From positions 77,501 through 141,500 of the forward strand of contig CAUYUJ010017970.1 of NCBI GenBank assembly GCA_963575745.1: 64,000 nt of DNA, read 5' to 3'. Under the pieces are notes generated by a model. The model had not been told where the DNA came from, did not search any database, and saw only the letters and a program-made list of their open reading frames with translations. How positions within the stretch are numbered: position 1 is the stretch's first letter; every line of letters starts with the position of its first letter. The DNA is from Prorocentrum cordatum (Eukaryota; Sar; Dinophyceae; Prorocentrales; Prorocentraceae). The position numbers and the translations under genes are program-made. Below, in pieces: positions 19,940-30,640 of this stretch.

Positions 19940-20145
19940 GTAAGCTACGTGCTGCGATCTACGTGGTGCAATCCATTCGTTGCCGGTTACGTGGTAAAGG
20001 TATGTGGGGCAGCGCACGTAAGGCGGCACATGGGGTACAAGATATGTGGTGCAGCATATGTGAGGCAAGCCTCGTGGTGCATTATGTGTGGTGCTAGGTA
20101 CGTGGTGGCATCAATGTGGTGCAAGCTATGTGGTGCAAATAAAGT
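19940..20145 (+). repeat. ~16-18 bp satellite (TACGTGGTGCA type)
   Basis: About 11 diverged units such as CTACGTGGTGCAA and GTATGTGGTGCAGC. Confidence 0.75.
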
Positions 20146-20480
20146 CTGAAGACGTTGGAATCGTCGACCTCACTGCTTGCGCAGACATCCCACCCTCCCA
20201 CCCGAAACATGTTCGGCAAAACCCTTTCGTCCACGATTGCGGCTACTGGTTGGCACTTGCTAGCGCGTCTCCACGACGGCGACGGCGTGCGCACGTTCGC
20301 GCGCAGACAGAGCAGCCAACTGGTTTGACACAACCGGTGCGGCCGCGATGGCGCTTACCGATGGGAGCTCTCCGGCACGTCTAACAGGCTGCGCTTGCGC
20401 GCGGCCACTTCAATGCTGGTCGGTGACTCGGGCGGGCGCGATTCTCATGACGCGTGCAACGGCGGCAACGATGATGACGA
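20120..20480 (+). repeat. Segmental repeat D, copy 1
   Basis: Shares order and sequence with 27250-27565: GCAGACATCCCACCCTCCCA, GCGATTGCGG-like motifs, GCGGCCGCG and GGGGCGGGCGCG, and both end in GAT-rich sequence. Confidence 0.72.
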
Positions 20481-20650
20481 TGATGACGATGATGGTCATG
20501 ATGATGGTGATAATGGTGGTGGTGATGACAACGATGAGGAGAACAGCGATGGTGGTGGCGATGAGGACGATAACGACGGCAGGGCCAATGACGGCGCCGA
20601 TGCTGGTGACGACGATGACGATGATGATGATGCCTATGCGTTAGTGATCG
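20465..20650 (+). repeat. GAT-type microsatellite
   Basis: Imperfect GATGATGACGATGGTGATG run. The Asp/Gly-rich plus frame is not taken as a gene. Confidence 0.92.
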
Positions 20651-20659
20651 AGGTGATCG

Positions 20660-21105
20660 TGCTGATGATGGCGGCAACGGCGGCGACTGGCAATGACGAT
20701 AACGGCGGTGATGCGATGGGGCTGATGGGGGTGATAGGGGAAGTGCGCGCGCGCAGACATTCAATCAACTTGACATATTGATTGTTGAACGCGGGTGCTT
20801 GTTTCATCCTGTTCTGCAGAACTCTATGCCGAAATGCGTCAAAACAAATGGTTCTGGGTCGCTTTCGACACGCACGCGGCGACGCGCGCATGTGGCCCGT
20901 ATGATGTTATCTGATACGGATTCGTGCAGCGGGCGCATGCTAGATCCACGCGGATGCACCGCGTGGTGGAATGAAAATGCGGCTTCTGGACGAGATTGTT
21001 AAAAACAGATGGTTGTTATGTGATTTCAGCAAGTACGTGCGGGCAGAAAATCCTAAACTTCCCTGCCCTTTGGTTTTTTCTTGTTGTCTAAGGAACTGAG
21101 CCTAT
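20660..21105. other. Spacer, no gene recognised
   Basis: Mixed-composition DNA with no coherent exon on either strand. Confidence 0.4.
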
Positions 21106-21500
21106 GCGTCGGTGCGGCTATGTAGTCGCCGTCGCCGACCCGTCGCCGCCTCGTCGCCAACCATCGTCTGACCCTGTGCGTCCACCTGCCGGCTATGTTG
21201 TCGCCGTTGCCGCCCGTCGTCTGGGCCTGTCGGCCCGTCTGGCGGCTATGTTGTCGCCGTCGCCGCCCCGTCGCCGCCGTCGCCGCTCTTCGCCACCGTG
21301 ACGCTTTGCATTTGCGTTACGTTACCTGGAGATGCCTTATCTGCATTGATTTGCGTCGCATTGCGCTGCATTGCGTTGCGTTGAACTGCTTCGTGCTGAT
21401 TCGCGTTGAGATACATGGCATTGTCTTGCGTTGTACTGCACTAGTTGAACGATGTGCATTGACTTGCATTGCGTTGCATTTTTGTGCACCACAAAGATTC
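21106..21500 (+). repeat. GTCGCCG then TTGCGT short satellites
   Basis: GCCGTCGCCGCC-like units to about 21300, then TTGCGT/TTGCATTGCG pentamer-hexamer repeats to about 21480. Confidence 0.75.
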
Positions 21501-21514
21501 TCCTTTCTCAGACT

Positions 21515-22095
21515 CTAAGCCCCCCCCCGGCGCTATCGGTCCCCATTTCGGGTATGTAAACCACATATGATTCCGACCACATGTCCATCCTAAACATGAA
21601 ATCACAATGTTCCAGGGGGGCCGGGTTCCCCCCCTGAGGTTCCTTTGTTAAAAAACACTATGCGGTGACATTTGCTGTTCTAACATGGCATTTGTTCACG
21701 AATCCCTTGCAAAAAACGGGACGAAGTGCACACGCGCGCGTCGTCGCGCGCGCATGCCGGAATCCTTCAAAAACCTTCGGTGCCGCAAGGATTTCGCAAT
21801 CGAGCTTCCAGAAAACATACAAAAACACATGGTTTCGCAACACTGGTGTGCTAAGAAAGCTTCCGCGCGAGCTCTTGCGAAATCTTAAGAAAACCATGCG
21901 TTCTTCAAGATTTTCACAAAATGCTACCAAACGGGCTTCGCGCGCGCATGTCGAGATCTGTCGAACGCCCTTGCGCGTGTGCCGTCGCGAGAATCCTCTG
22001 CAAAAAAACGGAGCGAATTGCAGACGCGCGCGTCGTCGCGCGCGTACGCCGGGAACCTTCAAAACTCATCGGTTTCGGAAGGATGTCAAAATCGT
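21515..22095 (+). repeat. ~580-bp repeat K, copy 1
   Basis: Starts GGCGCTATCGGTCCCCATTT-like sequence, contains CCACATGTCCATCCTAAA, then ACGAATCCCTTGCAAAAAAC, a CGCGCGCGTCGTCGCGCGCG hairpin and AATCCTTCAAAAACC. A close direct copy is at 22905-23500. Inverted relatives are at 46735-47170 and 51240-51690. Confidence 0.9.
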
Positions 22096-22159
22096 GTCCA
22101 AAAAAACCTACAAAAACACAAGGTTTCGCAACATGGATTTTCAACAAAAGCGTGCGCGC

Positions 22160-22168
22160 GCGCTCTTG

Positions 22169-22199
<31 letters not shown>

Positions 22200-22692
22200 C
22201 TCCCTCCTCCCGCGTCGTCGTCGTCGTCGCCTACGTCGTCCTCTGTCTTTCCTCGTGTTCGTCGTCGTCGTCCTCTTTGGCGTCGTGGTCGTTTCCGTCG
22301 TCGTTGTCACCGTGGTCGTCCTTCCTCCTCCTCCCTCGTCGTCGTCGTCGTCCGTCGTCAGCGTCTCGTCGTCGTCCCTCCTATTTCGTCGCCGTCGTCG
22401 TCGTCGTCGTTGTCGTCGTCCTCTTCCCTCCTCCCTCGTCGTTGTCGTCGTCAGCGTCGCCGTCCTTCCTCCTTCTTCGTCGTTCGCGTCGTCGCCGTCC
22501 TCCCTCCTCCATCGTCGTTGTTGTCGTTGTCGTCGTTGTCGACGTCGTCATCCTTCCTCCTCCCTCGTCGTCGTCTTCGTTGGCGTCGTCGTCGTCGTCT
22601 TCGTCGTCGTCGGCGTCGGCGTCGCTGTCGTCGTCGAAGTCGTCGGAGACGTCGTCGGTGTCGTCGTAGTCGTTGTCGTCGGTGTCGTCTCA
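22160..22692 (+). repeat. CGT microsatellite
   Basis: More than 500 bases of GTCGTC with CTCCTCCCT interruptions at about 45-60 base spacing, giving a higher-order rhythm. Ser/Arg/Val homopolymer frames are artefacts. Confidence 0.95.
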
Positions 22693-22904
22693 GTTGGTCT
22701 TAAGAGGTTTTACGAACCAAGTTGCGGGTGGGTGGGTGGGATGTTCGCAAGAGCGTGGGATGTGTCAAATCATGGGTAAAAATCAATTGCGCAACATAGA
22801 CTGCACCACATAAATTGCAATATGTGTTGAGATATACTTCTACAGAAAGCAACATACATTGCACCACCTGTATTGAACAGCATACATTCTCCTTTCTAAA
22901 AAGG

Positions 22905-23500
22905 GAATAGACTCTACCCCCCCCCCCGGCGTTATCCGCCCCCCTTTCCGGGTATGTAAATCAGATATGAGTCTGACCACATGTCCATCCTAAATATGAA
23001 TTCGCACTATCCCAGAGGGGCCCGGATCGGTCCCCCTGAGGTTCCCTGGTAAAAAAAAACGATACGCGGGGACAGTTTGTGCTCTAACATAGCACTTGTT
23101 CACGAATCCCGTTTGTAAAAAAACGGGACGAAGTGCGCACGCGCGCGTCGTCGCGCGCGCATGCCGAAATCCTTCAAAAACCGTAGGTGTCGGAAGGGTT
23201 TCGCAATCGAGTTTCCAAAAAAACATACAAAAACACATGGTTTCGCAACACTGGTGTGCTAAGAAAGCTTCCGCGCGAGCTCTTGCGAAATCTTAAGAAA
23301 ACCATGCGTTTTTCAAGATTTTCACAAAATGCTACCAAACGGGCTTCGCGCGCGCGCATGTCGAAATCTGTCGAACGCCCTTGCGCGCGTGCCGTCGCGA
23401 GAATCCTTTGCAAAAAAAACAAACGAAATGCAGACGCGCGCGTCGTCGCGCGCGTATGCCGAAATCCTTCAAAACCCGTCGGTTTCGGAAGGATTTCATG
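22905..23500 (+). repeat. ~580-bp repeat K, copy 2
   Basis: Direct duplicate of 21515-22095 with scattered substitutions and small indels. The two copies bracket the CGT tract. Confidence 0.9.
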
Positions 23501-23519
23501 GGGGCCGACATGTTTCCCG

Positions 23520-23765
23520 ATTTGTGCTGTCACTTGCGCAGGCGCACCTGACGCACTCTGCACGTGCCCCGAACGTGGCGCACCTGGCGCGGCTTGAATG
23601 TGCGGCACAGCTGGCGCACTCGGAGCACGTGGCGCATCTGGCGCACCAGGTGTGCCTGGCACGCTCGGGCCCAAGGGGTGTCTGGCGCGCGTGGCGCCCC
23701 TGGCACGCGTGGCGCACCTCGCCCAAGCGTCGCGCACCTGGGGTCGGCTTTGGTTCCCAGTAGCT
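23520..23765 (+). repeat. ~9-12 bp satellite (CTGGCGCAC type)
   Basis: GCGCACCTGGCGC / GGCGCACTCTGC-like units, purine-pyrimidine mixed, about 20 copies. Confidence 0.75.
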
Positions 23766-23929
23766 GCCCATCTAAGAAAACGACCGCTGCACATGCTCAG
23801 GCTCGGGTGTTACTAATGTGTTGGGATGGCGGGTGGAAGTGAGCTAAACGACTTGCGGGCGGGTGGGTAGCTTGTCCCTCTCCCTACCCCCTCCCCTGGA
23901 CCTGGAGGGGCGGTCCGCGAGACGTTGGA

Positions 23930-24620
23930 GCGTCCTAGAAGGCCCAAGATGGCTCCAAGAGGGCATCAGAGAGCCCAAGATGACCTCCGAGATGGCTCAA
24001 GATAGCCTAAGATCGTTTCCCAAGAGGCTCCTAGAGGCCCTAAGATCGCTCCAAGAAGGTTCCAAGTAGCCACGGAAACTCCCGGAGGACGCCAAAAGGC
24101 CAAAATTTGTCAAAAACCAATATAAAATCAATGAATTGTGACTTTTCGCCTTTTTGCTTTCAATGGCCTTCTGAGGCCTCAAGATGCCTCCAAGAGAGCC
24201 CGTGAGGGCTCCAAAAAAAGCCCAAAAGAGCCCCAAGACGGCCCCAAGAGCGCCCAGGAGCGCTCCAAAAGCGCCCCAGGAGGGGCCCAAGAGGCGATTT
24301 TGGAGGCTCCCGCAGGGGGGTCGCAATTGGAGTTCCCATGCGCATGAATCGATCTCCCCCAAGATGGCCCCAAGAGCACTCTCAAGGCTCCCAAGAGCGC
24401 CCAAGCGGCGCCAAGAGGCGCCCAAGAGGCGCCAGGAGGCGCCCAAGAGGCCTCCAAGAGGCTCACAAGAGACCCCCAAGAGACCCTAAGAGGCTCCCCG
24501 AGGCACCCAAGACGCTCCAAGAGGCCCCCAGGGCCGCCAAGAGGCACCCAAGACGCTCCAAGAGGCCCCCAAAAAGCTTCCAAGAGACATCCGAGGAGAC
24601 TTTGAGAGACATTCAAGAGG
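23930..24620 (+). repeat. 12-bp satellite family C, array 3
   Basis: CCCAAGAGGC / GCCAAGAGGCGC units. Near 24100-24170 an AT-rich GGCCAAAATTTGTCAAAAAC segment interrupts, resembling the interruptions at 61205 and 61590. Confidence 0.88.
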
Positions 24621-24639
24621 CCTCTGGCCCTTCTGCTCA

Positions 24640-24830
24640 TGTTTGTTCTTTCTCCTCCTCCTCTTCTTCCTCCTCCTCCTACTCCTCCTTCTCCTCCGCC
24701 TCCTACTTTGAAAAATCCGCCGACCCTGTGTCTGCGCGTGGAATAAGCTTTTCGCTCTGCCCCCACTGAGGCTTTCCTGTCTGCCCCCTCTTCGTCGTCG
24801 TCGTCGCTCCTTCCCCTTTCCCAGGCCTCC
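24640..24830 (+). repeat. CTC/CCT tract and CGTCGTC run
   Basis: Polypyrimidine 24650-24708, then a unique 80 bases, then CGTCGTCGTCGTCG at 24794-24808. Confidence 0.85.
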
Positions 24831-24889
24831 CCCTCAAGTGACGAAGCAAAAGGAAATTGAGCAATGTCGTAATCACAAAGAGCGCGTTT

Positions 24890-25062
24890 CTGTACGTTCG
24901 GCGATGACGGGCGTCATGGGGGGGGGAGAGGGCGGGGGGGGGTATGACGTGACGCCCCCCCCGCCGTGTGGCTCCGGCACCAAAGCCGCGCCCGCGCGCA
25001 CGACGCGACGAGCGACGAGCGACGAGCGACGACGACGACGCGAGCAGCATGTAAGTGGCGAT
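24890..25062. repeat. Segmental repeat E, copy 1
   Basis: GATGACGGGCGTCATGGGGG and GCGCGCACGACGCGACGAGC-type sequence. Parts recur at 26225-26345 (direct) and 26470-26530 (inverted). Confidence 0.65.
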
Positions 25063-25365
25063 CTGCCCATTGCGCCTGTGTGCACCACAAAGCTCGCGTG
25101 CACCACACCGCGCGTGTGCACCGCAGCGCCTGCGTACACCGCAACAGCCGTGTGCAACGCACCGCCCGCGTATACCACAATACGTGGGAGCACTACAGGG
25201 CTGGTGTACATACACCGCAGAAGCCATGTGCAACACAACGCCTGTGTACACCACTGTGCCTGCGTGCACCGCAGCGCGCGTGCACGCCACAGCGCCTGTC
25301 TACACCACAGCATCCGCGTGCAACGCAGCGCTGGTGTACACCACAGTGCCTGCGTGCATAGGACA
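25063..25365 (+). repeat. ~19-bp satellite F, forward array
   Basis: GTGTGCACCACAGCGCCT / GTGTACACCACAGTGCCT units, about 16 copies. The inverted array is at 25830-26112. Confidence 0.85.
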
Positions 25366-25439
25366 AGAAAGAGCATGTACGTCAGGATCTGCTGCGGACA
25401 ACTAAACGCCACGCCAGGAAAGTTCTGAGAATCGAATGC

Positions 25440-25560
25440 GACGTTTTTCCCTCCTGCCTCCTCCTCCACCTCCTCTTCCACCTCCTCCTCCTCCTCCTCC
25501 TCCTCCTCCTCCTCCTCTTCCTCCTCCTCCTCCCCCTCCTCCTCCTTACCCCCTGTCGTG
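25440..25560 (+). repeat. CTC microsatellite
   Basis: About 37 CTC-type units in about 110 bases. The following 270 bases (25561-25829) hold no gene I can recognise. Confidence 0.95.
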
Positions 25561-25829
25561 CGGCTTGGCGTTACAACGCACGTGCGCATCTCAGCGTGCA
25601 CCGCAGAATGGTCGATTGAATCGGCCCACTTGGTTCTCGGACGGCCAGTTTAGCTGGAGCCTCCTGGACGCAAGTGGGAGTTAGGGTGATGCGGGCGGAC
25701 TGGGGGGGACTCGTAGATTCCAGCGGCGCTCCTTCGTCCATGAGGATTTGTGTTCCATTGTTTCCTCTGGAATCCACACGCGCTCCATTTTGTCACAAGG
25801 AGTCCTTCTGAAATTCTATACACAACACT

Positions 25830-26112
25830 GGTGCTGTGTTGCACACGGCTGATGTGGTGCACACAGGCGCCGTGGCGTACACAGGCACTGCAATGCACGC
25901 AGGCATTGTGGTGTACACTGGTGCTGTGTTGCGCACGGCTAATGTGGTGTACGGAGGCGCTGTGGTGTACACAGGAGCTGCTGTGCCCGCAGGCACGGTG
26001 GCACAAACTGACGCTGTGTTGCACGCGGCTGCTGTGGTGTACATCGGCGGTGTGGTGTACACAGGCGCTGTGGTGCACGCGGGCACTGTGATGTACACAG
26101 GCGTTGTGGTGC
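25830..26112 (-). repeat. ~19-bp satellite F, inverted array
   Basis: GCTGTGGTGTACACAGGC-type units, the reverse complement of 25063-25365, so the two arrays form a large interrupted inverted repeat about 470 bases apart. Confidence 0.85.
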
Positions 26113-26224
26113 ATATCGCCACCTACATGTTCGTGCTACCCGTCCTCCGTCATTCCTAAGCATTCCCAGACGCCGCCGGCGCGAAACGTGACGTCATCGA
26201 CCCCCTCCCCCCCCAGATGATTGC

Positions 26225-26317
26225 CGTCATCGGCCCGGACTGAAAAACAGGCTCCAGCCGCGTCCGCGCGCACGACGACGATGAGCGACGAGCGACGAAC
26301 CACGAGCGACGACGACG

Positions 26318-26383
<66 letters not shown>

Positions 26384-26540
26384 TGCGGACCAGACACCTA
26401 TGCGGATTCCTACGCGGACACCTACGCGGATCCCAATGCGCACGGCGGCAGTGCCCGGAGCGCACTGGGGGGGGGAGCGTTACGTCATAGGGGGGGGGGG
26501 AGCGGGGGCCATGACGCCCGTCATGCCCCAAGCAATAAAG
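26225..26540. repeat. CGA microsatellite with segmental repeat E pieces
   Basis: GACGAC tandem run at 26275-26385 flanked by sequences also found at 24890-25062. Confidence 0.85.
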
Positions 26541-26589
26541 AAACGGGCTCAAAATTGAGCCACGTCGTCATTGAGCCGAACGGAAGCCC

Positions 26590-26700
26590 ATTCCCTATCA
26601 TCCCTTCCCCGCCAGGACGGGGGGGTCCCGGGGGGGGTCCCGGGAGGGGTCTTGGGGAAGTCCGGGGGGGGTCCCGGACCAGATACGACGCCCCACCCCT
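26590..26700 (+). repeat. GGTCCCGGGGGG tandem
   Basis: About six ~20-bp units of GGGGGGGTCCCGG with AGGGGTCTTGGGG variants. Confidence 0.75.
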
Positions 26701-26859
26701 GGGAATCCCGCGGCCCAACAAAGCCCCAGGACGAGACAAGAATGTCCCAAGAGATTCTCACGAGACCACGTCCTTCCTCCGTCAACATCTGCGGGCACCA
26801 CTACCACCCCCGAGTCCCCCCCCCCCTCACAACTAACCCCCCTCCATTCCCCCCCTCCC

Positions 26860-26985
26860 CTGAGCATCTGCCTCCACCTCCTCCTCCCCATCCTCCTCAC
26901 CCTCCTCTTCCTCCTCCTCCTCCTCCTCCTCCTCCTCCTCCTCCTCCTCCTCCTCCTCCTCCTCCTCCTCCTCCTCCTCATGCGG
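26860..26985 (+). repeat. CTC microsatellite
   Basis: About 40 CTC/CCT units. The 200 bases after it hold no recognised gene. Confidence 0.95.
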
Positions 26986-27249
26986 CTCCTCCCCCTGCTC
27001 GTCCTACTTTTCATCCATCTACCTCGTCGTGGTCAGCGTCCTCATCTTCAGGGTCGGGGGCACCGGCCGTAAGGTCTTCGAAATAACAGATGCCCCTCTC
27101 TTGCTCCCACACTTCCCTGATCACCTCAACTCTCCTGGGCAACGTTTCTGGGATGGTTCGGTGGGGATACGCGAAGCGTCAACACTTGCAATACGAAAAG
27201 GGGCACCGTAAATTCCGGGGGGGAGGGAGATTCTTTTTGGGACGGAGAG

Positions 27250-27565
27250 CCTACGTGGTGCAATTGATTTCTACGAACGAGTTAACACATTCCACGCTCT
27301 TGCAAACATCCCACCCAACCATCCGCAAATTGGTTTGCAAAACCCATGCGGTTGCGATTGCGGTGAGTGCTTGGAGTTGGCTGGTGCATCTCTGCGGCCG
27401 CGCCAACCCAAGCAAACGCGCGCAGCGGACAGTTAGTTTGGCGCGGCCGACGCGGCCGCGGTGGCGCTGACCGCTGGGCACATCCCAGCGGGCACTGCAG
27501 TGCGAATCGGCGACTGGGGCGGGCGCGGTATCATGGCAACGTCGACAACGGTAGACACGATGATG
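27250..27565 (+). repeat. Segmental repeat D, copy 2
   Basis: Diverged copy of 20120-20480 with CAAACATCCCACCCAACCAT, GTTGCGATTGCGG, GCGGCCGCGGTGGCGCTGAC and GGGGCGGGCGCGG in the same order. Confidence 0.72.
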
Positions 27566-27584
27566 ATAGTAGCGATGCTCTATT

Positions 27585-27805
27585 TACCCTCCTCCTCCTC
27601 CACCTCCCTACTCCCTCCCTCCCTCCCCCTCTTCCTCCTCCTCCTCCGCCCTCCTCCCTCCTCCCTCCTCCCGCCTCCCTCCCCCCTACCCCCCATTCCC
27701 TCCCACCCTCCTCCTCCAACTTCCAGGAAGCTCCGACAACGTACTCCTACCCCGCCTTCGCCTGAGGGAGAACGATCGGGGGGGGGGGGGGGGGGGGGGG
27801 GGGGC
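27585..27805 (+). repeat. CCT tract and G homopolymer
   Basis: CTCC/CCCTC-rich to about 27725, then a G run of more than 25 at 27778-27804, a likely assembly-error hotspot. Confidence 0.9.
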
Positions 27806-28054
27806 AATTCAGGGGGGGAAACATCGCGTTCGAATTGGAGGAAAGAGCTCAGGAAGAGGGGGGCAATATAGAAAAATGACAAAATGCAAAAACTTAACCT
27901 GCCAAAGGTCCGCGCGGAGCTCCGCATGTTTATGTTTAAGTCCCTTCCTCTTCTTCAGTATCGACTGACGGGGGGTGGTCGATGCATCCCCCCCTGAGCA
28001 GATCCTCTCGAACGTTGCCCCTTGGCTTTCGGTTAATAACTCGGCTCCACGGCT

Positions 28055-28200
28055 GCTTTCCGTGACGATTCTGGCACCCCCGGCACGCCCTTCGACGAGG
28101 CGCAGCACATGGAAAGCGCTCCGAGGCCGGAAAACAGCCGAGAACCGATGAAAACATCGGATGACCTCGAAGCTCGAAGGTCGAGGTTTTCGACCCCCCC
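28055..28200 (+). repeat. Dispersed repeat family R, copy
   Basis: GACGATTCTGGCACCCCCGG, CGACGAGGCGCAGCACATGG and CCGGAAAACAGCCGAGAACC match the order in copies at 37060-37165, 44975-45095 and 62940-63075. Confidence 0.7.
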
Positions 28201-28244
28201 CCCTGAGCGTATGCCCCCCCCGGCGTTGCCCCCGACCCCCGCCC

Positions 28245-28376
28245 GCCCCCGCGGCGGCGATCCGGGCCGTCGTCGCCCTGGGGCCACGCGAGCAGCCAGT
28301 CGGTGATGGCCTCCTCCTCGTCTGGCCGCTGGGGCCTCGGCGTCCCCACCAGGCCGCAGGCTCGTCCCCAGACCTC
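28245..28376 (-). CDS. Possible exon, unidentified
   Basis: After a TGTGTTGAG acceptor the minus strand reads VWGRACGLVGTPRPQRPDEE and then AITDWLLAWPQGDDGP before becoming repetitive. Composition is ordinary, but there is no family match and the 3' end is uncertain. Confidence 0.28.
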
Positions 28377-28604
28377 AACACACACTGGCAAGTTCCATCT
28401 CAAGGTTTTTCGTGGCTCTCGGCCTCGGCAGGTAGCGAAATCTGGACTCTAGCCCCACCAATCGTCGACTCTCCTGGATCGATGGGAGGCGGGGGTAGAC
28501 TTCGCATTGCGCGTCGTGCTCGACTAATTCCGAACCCTACCCCAGCCGCCCATCGAGTTGCCTGAATCGTTGATCGGCGAAGGTGGGGTTCGGATGTCGC
28601 CGCC

Positions 28605-29740
28605 GACGCTGGCCCCGTGAATAATTATCTTGGCAAAGGACTCAACCATATGCAGTTGTGAGTACCGCCGTTGCGGGTAACGCCTTCGGGGATCTCCTCA
28701 TGGGGCCATGAAGCATGCGCAGGATGTGCCGATGTGAGGCGGGGCCGCCATGTGGGCGCTGCCACTGGTGCTTCAGGCGGAGAGCACTACGGGGCCGCGA
28801 AAAGTGTGAGAGGTGCGTCGCAATGGGCCGGGCCCGCCACTGGATCCTTCAGTGGAGCTCCCTATGTGGCCACGAAACGCTGCACTGAGTGGGGGTGACG
28901 CATGCGGGCGGTGCCACTGGGGCCTTCGGTGGAGCTCCCTATGGGGCCACGAAACGCTGTACTGGTTGGGGGTGACGCATGCGGGCGATGCCACTGGGGC
29001 CTTCGCTGGAGCTCCCTGTGGGGCCACGAAACGCTGTACTGGGTGGGGGTGATGCGTGCGGGCGGTGGCACTGGGGCCTTCGGTGGAGCTCCCTACAGGG
29101 CCAAGAAGCGCTGTACTGAGTGGGGGTGACGCATGCGAGCGGTCCCACTTGGGCCTCCGGTGGAGCTCCATATGGGACCACCAAACGACATACTGGGTGA
29201 GGGTGGCGCATGCGGGCGGTGCCGCTGGGGCCTTCGGTGGAGCTCCCTATGGGGCCACGAAAGGCTACACTGGGTGGGGGTGACGCGCCACTGTGTGGGT
29301 AACGCATACAGGCGGTGCCGCTGGAGCTTTCGGTGGAGCCCCCTTATGGGGCCACGAAACGCTGTATGGGCTAGGGTGACATGTGCAGGCGGCGCCACTG
29401 GAGCCTTCGGGGCCACGAAACGCTGTACTGGGTGAAGGTGGCGCATGCGGGCGGTCCCACTGGAGCCTTCGGTGGAGCTCCCCATGGGGCCACGAAACGC
29501 TGGTGACGCATGCGGGCGGCCTTGGGTGGAGCTCCCTATGGGGCCACGAAACACTGTACCCGGAGGGGTTGGGTGATGATGCTGATGCTGATGATGATGG
29601 AGGAGGGAGGAGGAGGGGCAGAACGAAGGAGTAAGGGACGCAGGGCGCTGTCTCTTCAAAACGAGGACCCAACACCACATGATGGCCGGGAACAACGAAT
29701 CAATATGCAACGCCGGTCCTGGAGAAAGGGTCGGGACTTC
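28605..29740 (+). repeat. Satellite block G1 (77-bp unit)
   Basis: Opens GGCAAAGGACTCAACCATAT, then about 10 copies of a 77-bp unit GGCCTTCGGTGGAGCTCCCT / ATGGGGCCACGAAACGCTGT, and closes GCGCTGTCTCTTCAAAACGA and GGACCCAACACCACATGATG. The next block repeats the same opening and closing. Confidence 0.9.
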
Positions 29741-29744
29741 CAGG

Positions 29745-30640
29745 GGCACAAAAAAATTAGCCTGGCGAAGGACCCTACCATATGCAGTTGCGAGCACCGT
29801 CGTTGTATGCACCGTATTCGAAGGAGCTCCCTAGAGGGCCACGAAACGTGCGAGGGATGTGCCAAAATTTGTCCGGTGAGCGCATGCGAGAGCAGCAACT
29901 TGGGACGTCGGTGGAATAACTTATGGGACCACGAAACCCTGAGAGGTGTGCCGAAATAGGTGTGGTGGGCGCATGCGAACGCAGCCACTGGGGCCGTCGG
30001 TGGAACTCCCTATTGGGCCGCGAAACGTGTGAGGGGTGTGCCGAGATGAGTGCGGTGGGCGCATGCGAACGCAGCCACTGGCGCCTTCGGTGGAGCTCCC
30101 TGTGGGGCCACGAAACGCGTGAGGGGTGTGCCGGAATGGGCGTGCGTGACGCATGTGGGCGGTGGCACTGGGGCCTTCGGTGGAGCTCCCTATGGGGCCA
30201 CGAAACGTGTGAGGGGTGTGTCGAAATGGGCGTGGGTGACGCATGCGGGCAGTGGAACCGGGGCCTTCGCTTGAGCTCCCTATGGGGCCTCGAAACGTGT
30301 GAGGGGTGTACCGAAATCGGTGTGGATGACGCATGCGGGCGGTGGCACTGGGGCCTTCGGTGGAGCTCCCTGTGGGGCCACGGAACGTGTGAGGGGTGTG
30401 CCGACATGTGTGGGTGACGCATGCGGGCGGTGGCACTGGGGCTTCGGTGGAGCTCCCTCTGGGGCCTCGAAACGTGTGAGGGGTGTGCCGAAATGGGTGT
30501 GGATGACGCATGCGGGCGGTGGAGGGGGGAGGGCGAGGAGGAGTGAGTGAGTGACGCGGGGCGCTGTCTCTGCAAAACGGGGACCCAACACCACAGGATG
30601 GTTGGGAAAACATCAGTGCAACAGATCTCTGGGTCGGGCT
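29745..30640 (+). repeat. Satellite block G2 (~90-bp unit)
   Basis: Opens GGCGAAGGACCCTACCATAT, then about 8 copies of a ~90-bp variant unit (the same core plus GTGTGAGGGGTGTGCCGAAA), and closes GCGCTGTCTCTGCAAAACGG and GGACCCAACACCACAGGATG. It is a diverged tandem duplicate of G1. Confidence 0.9.
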
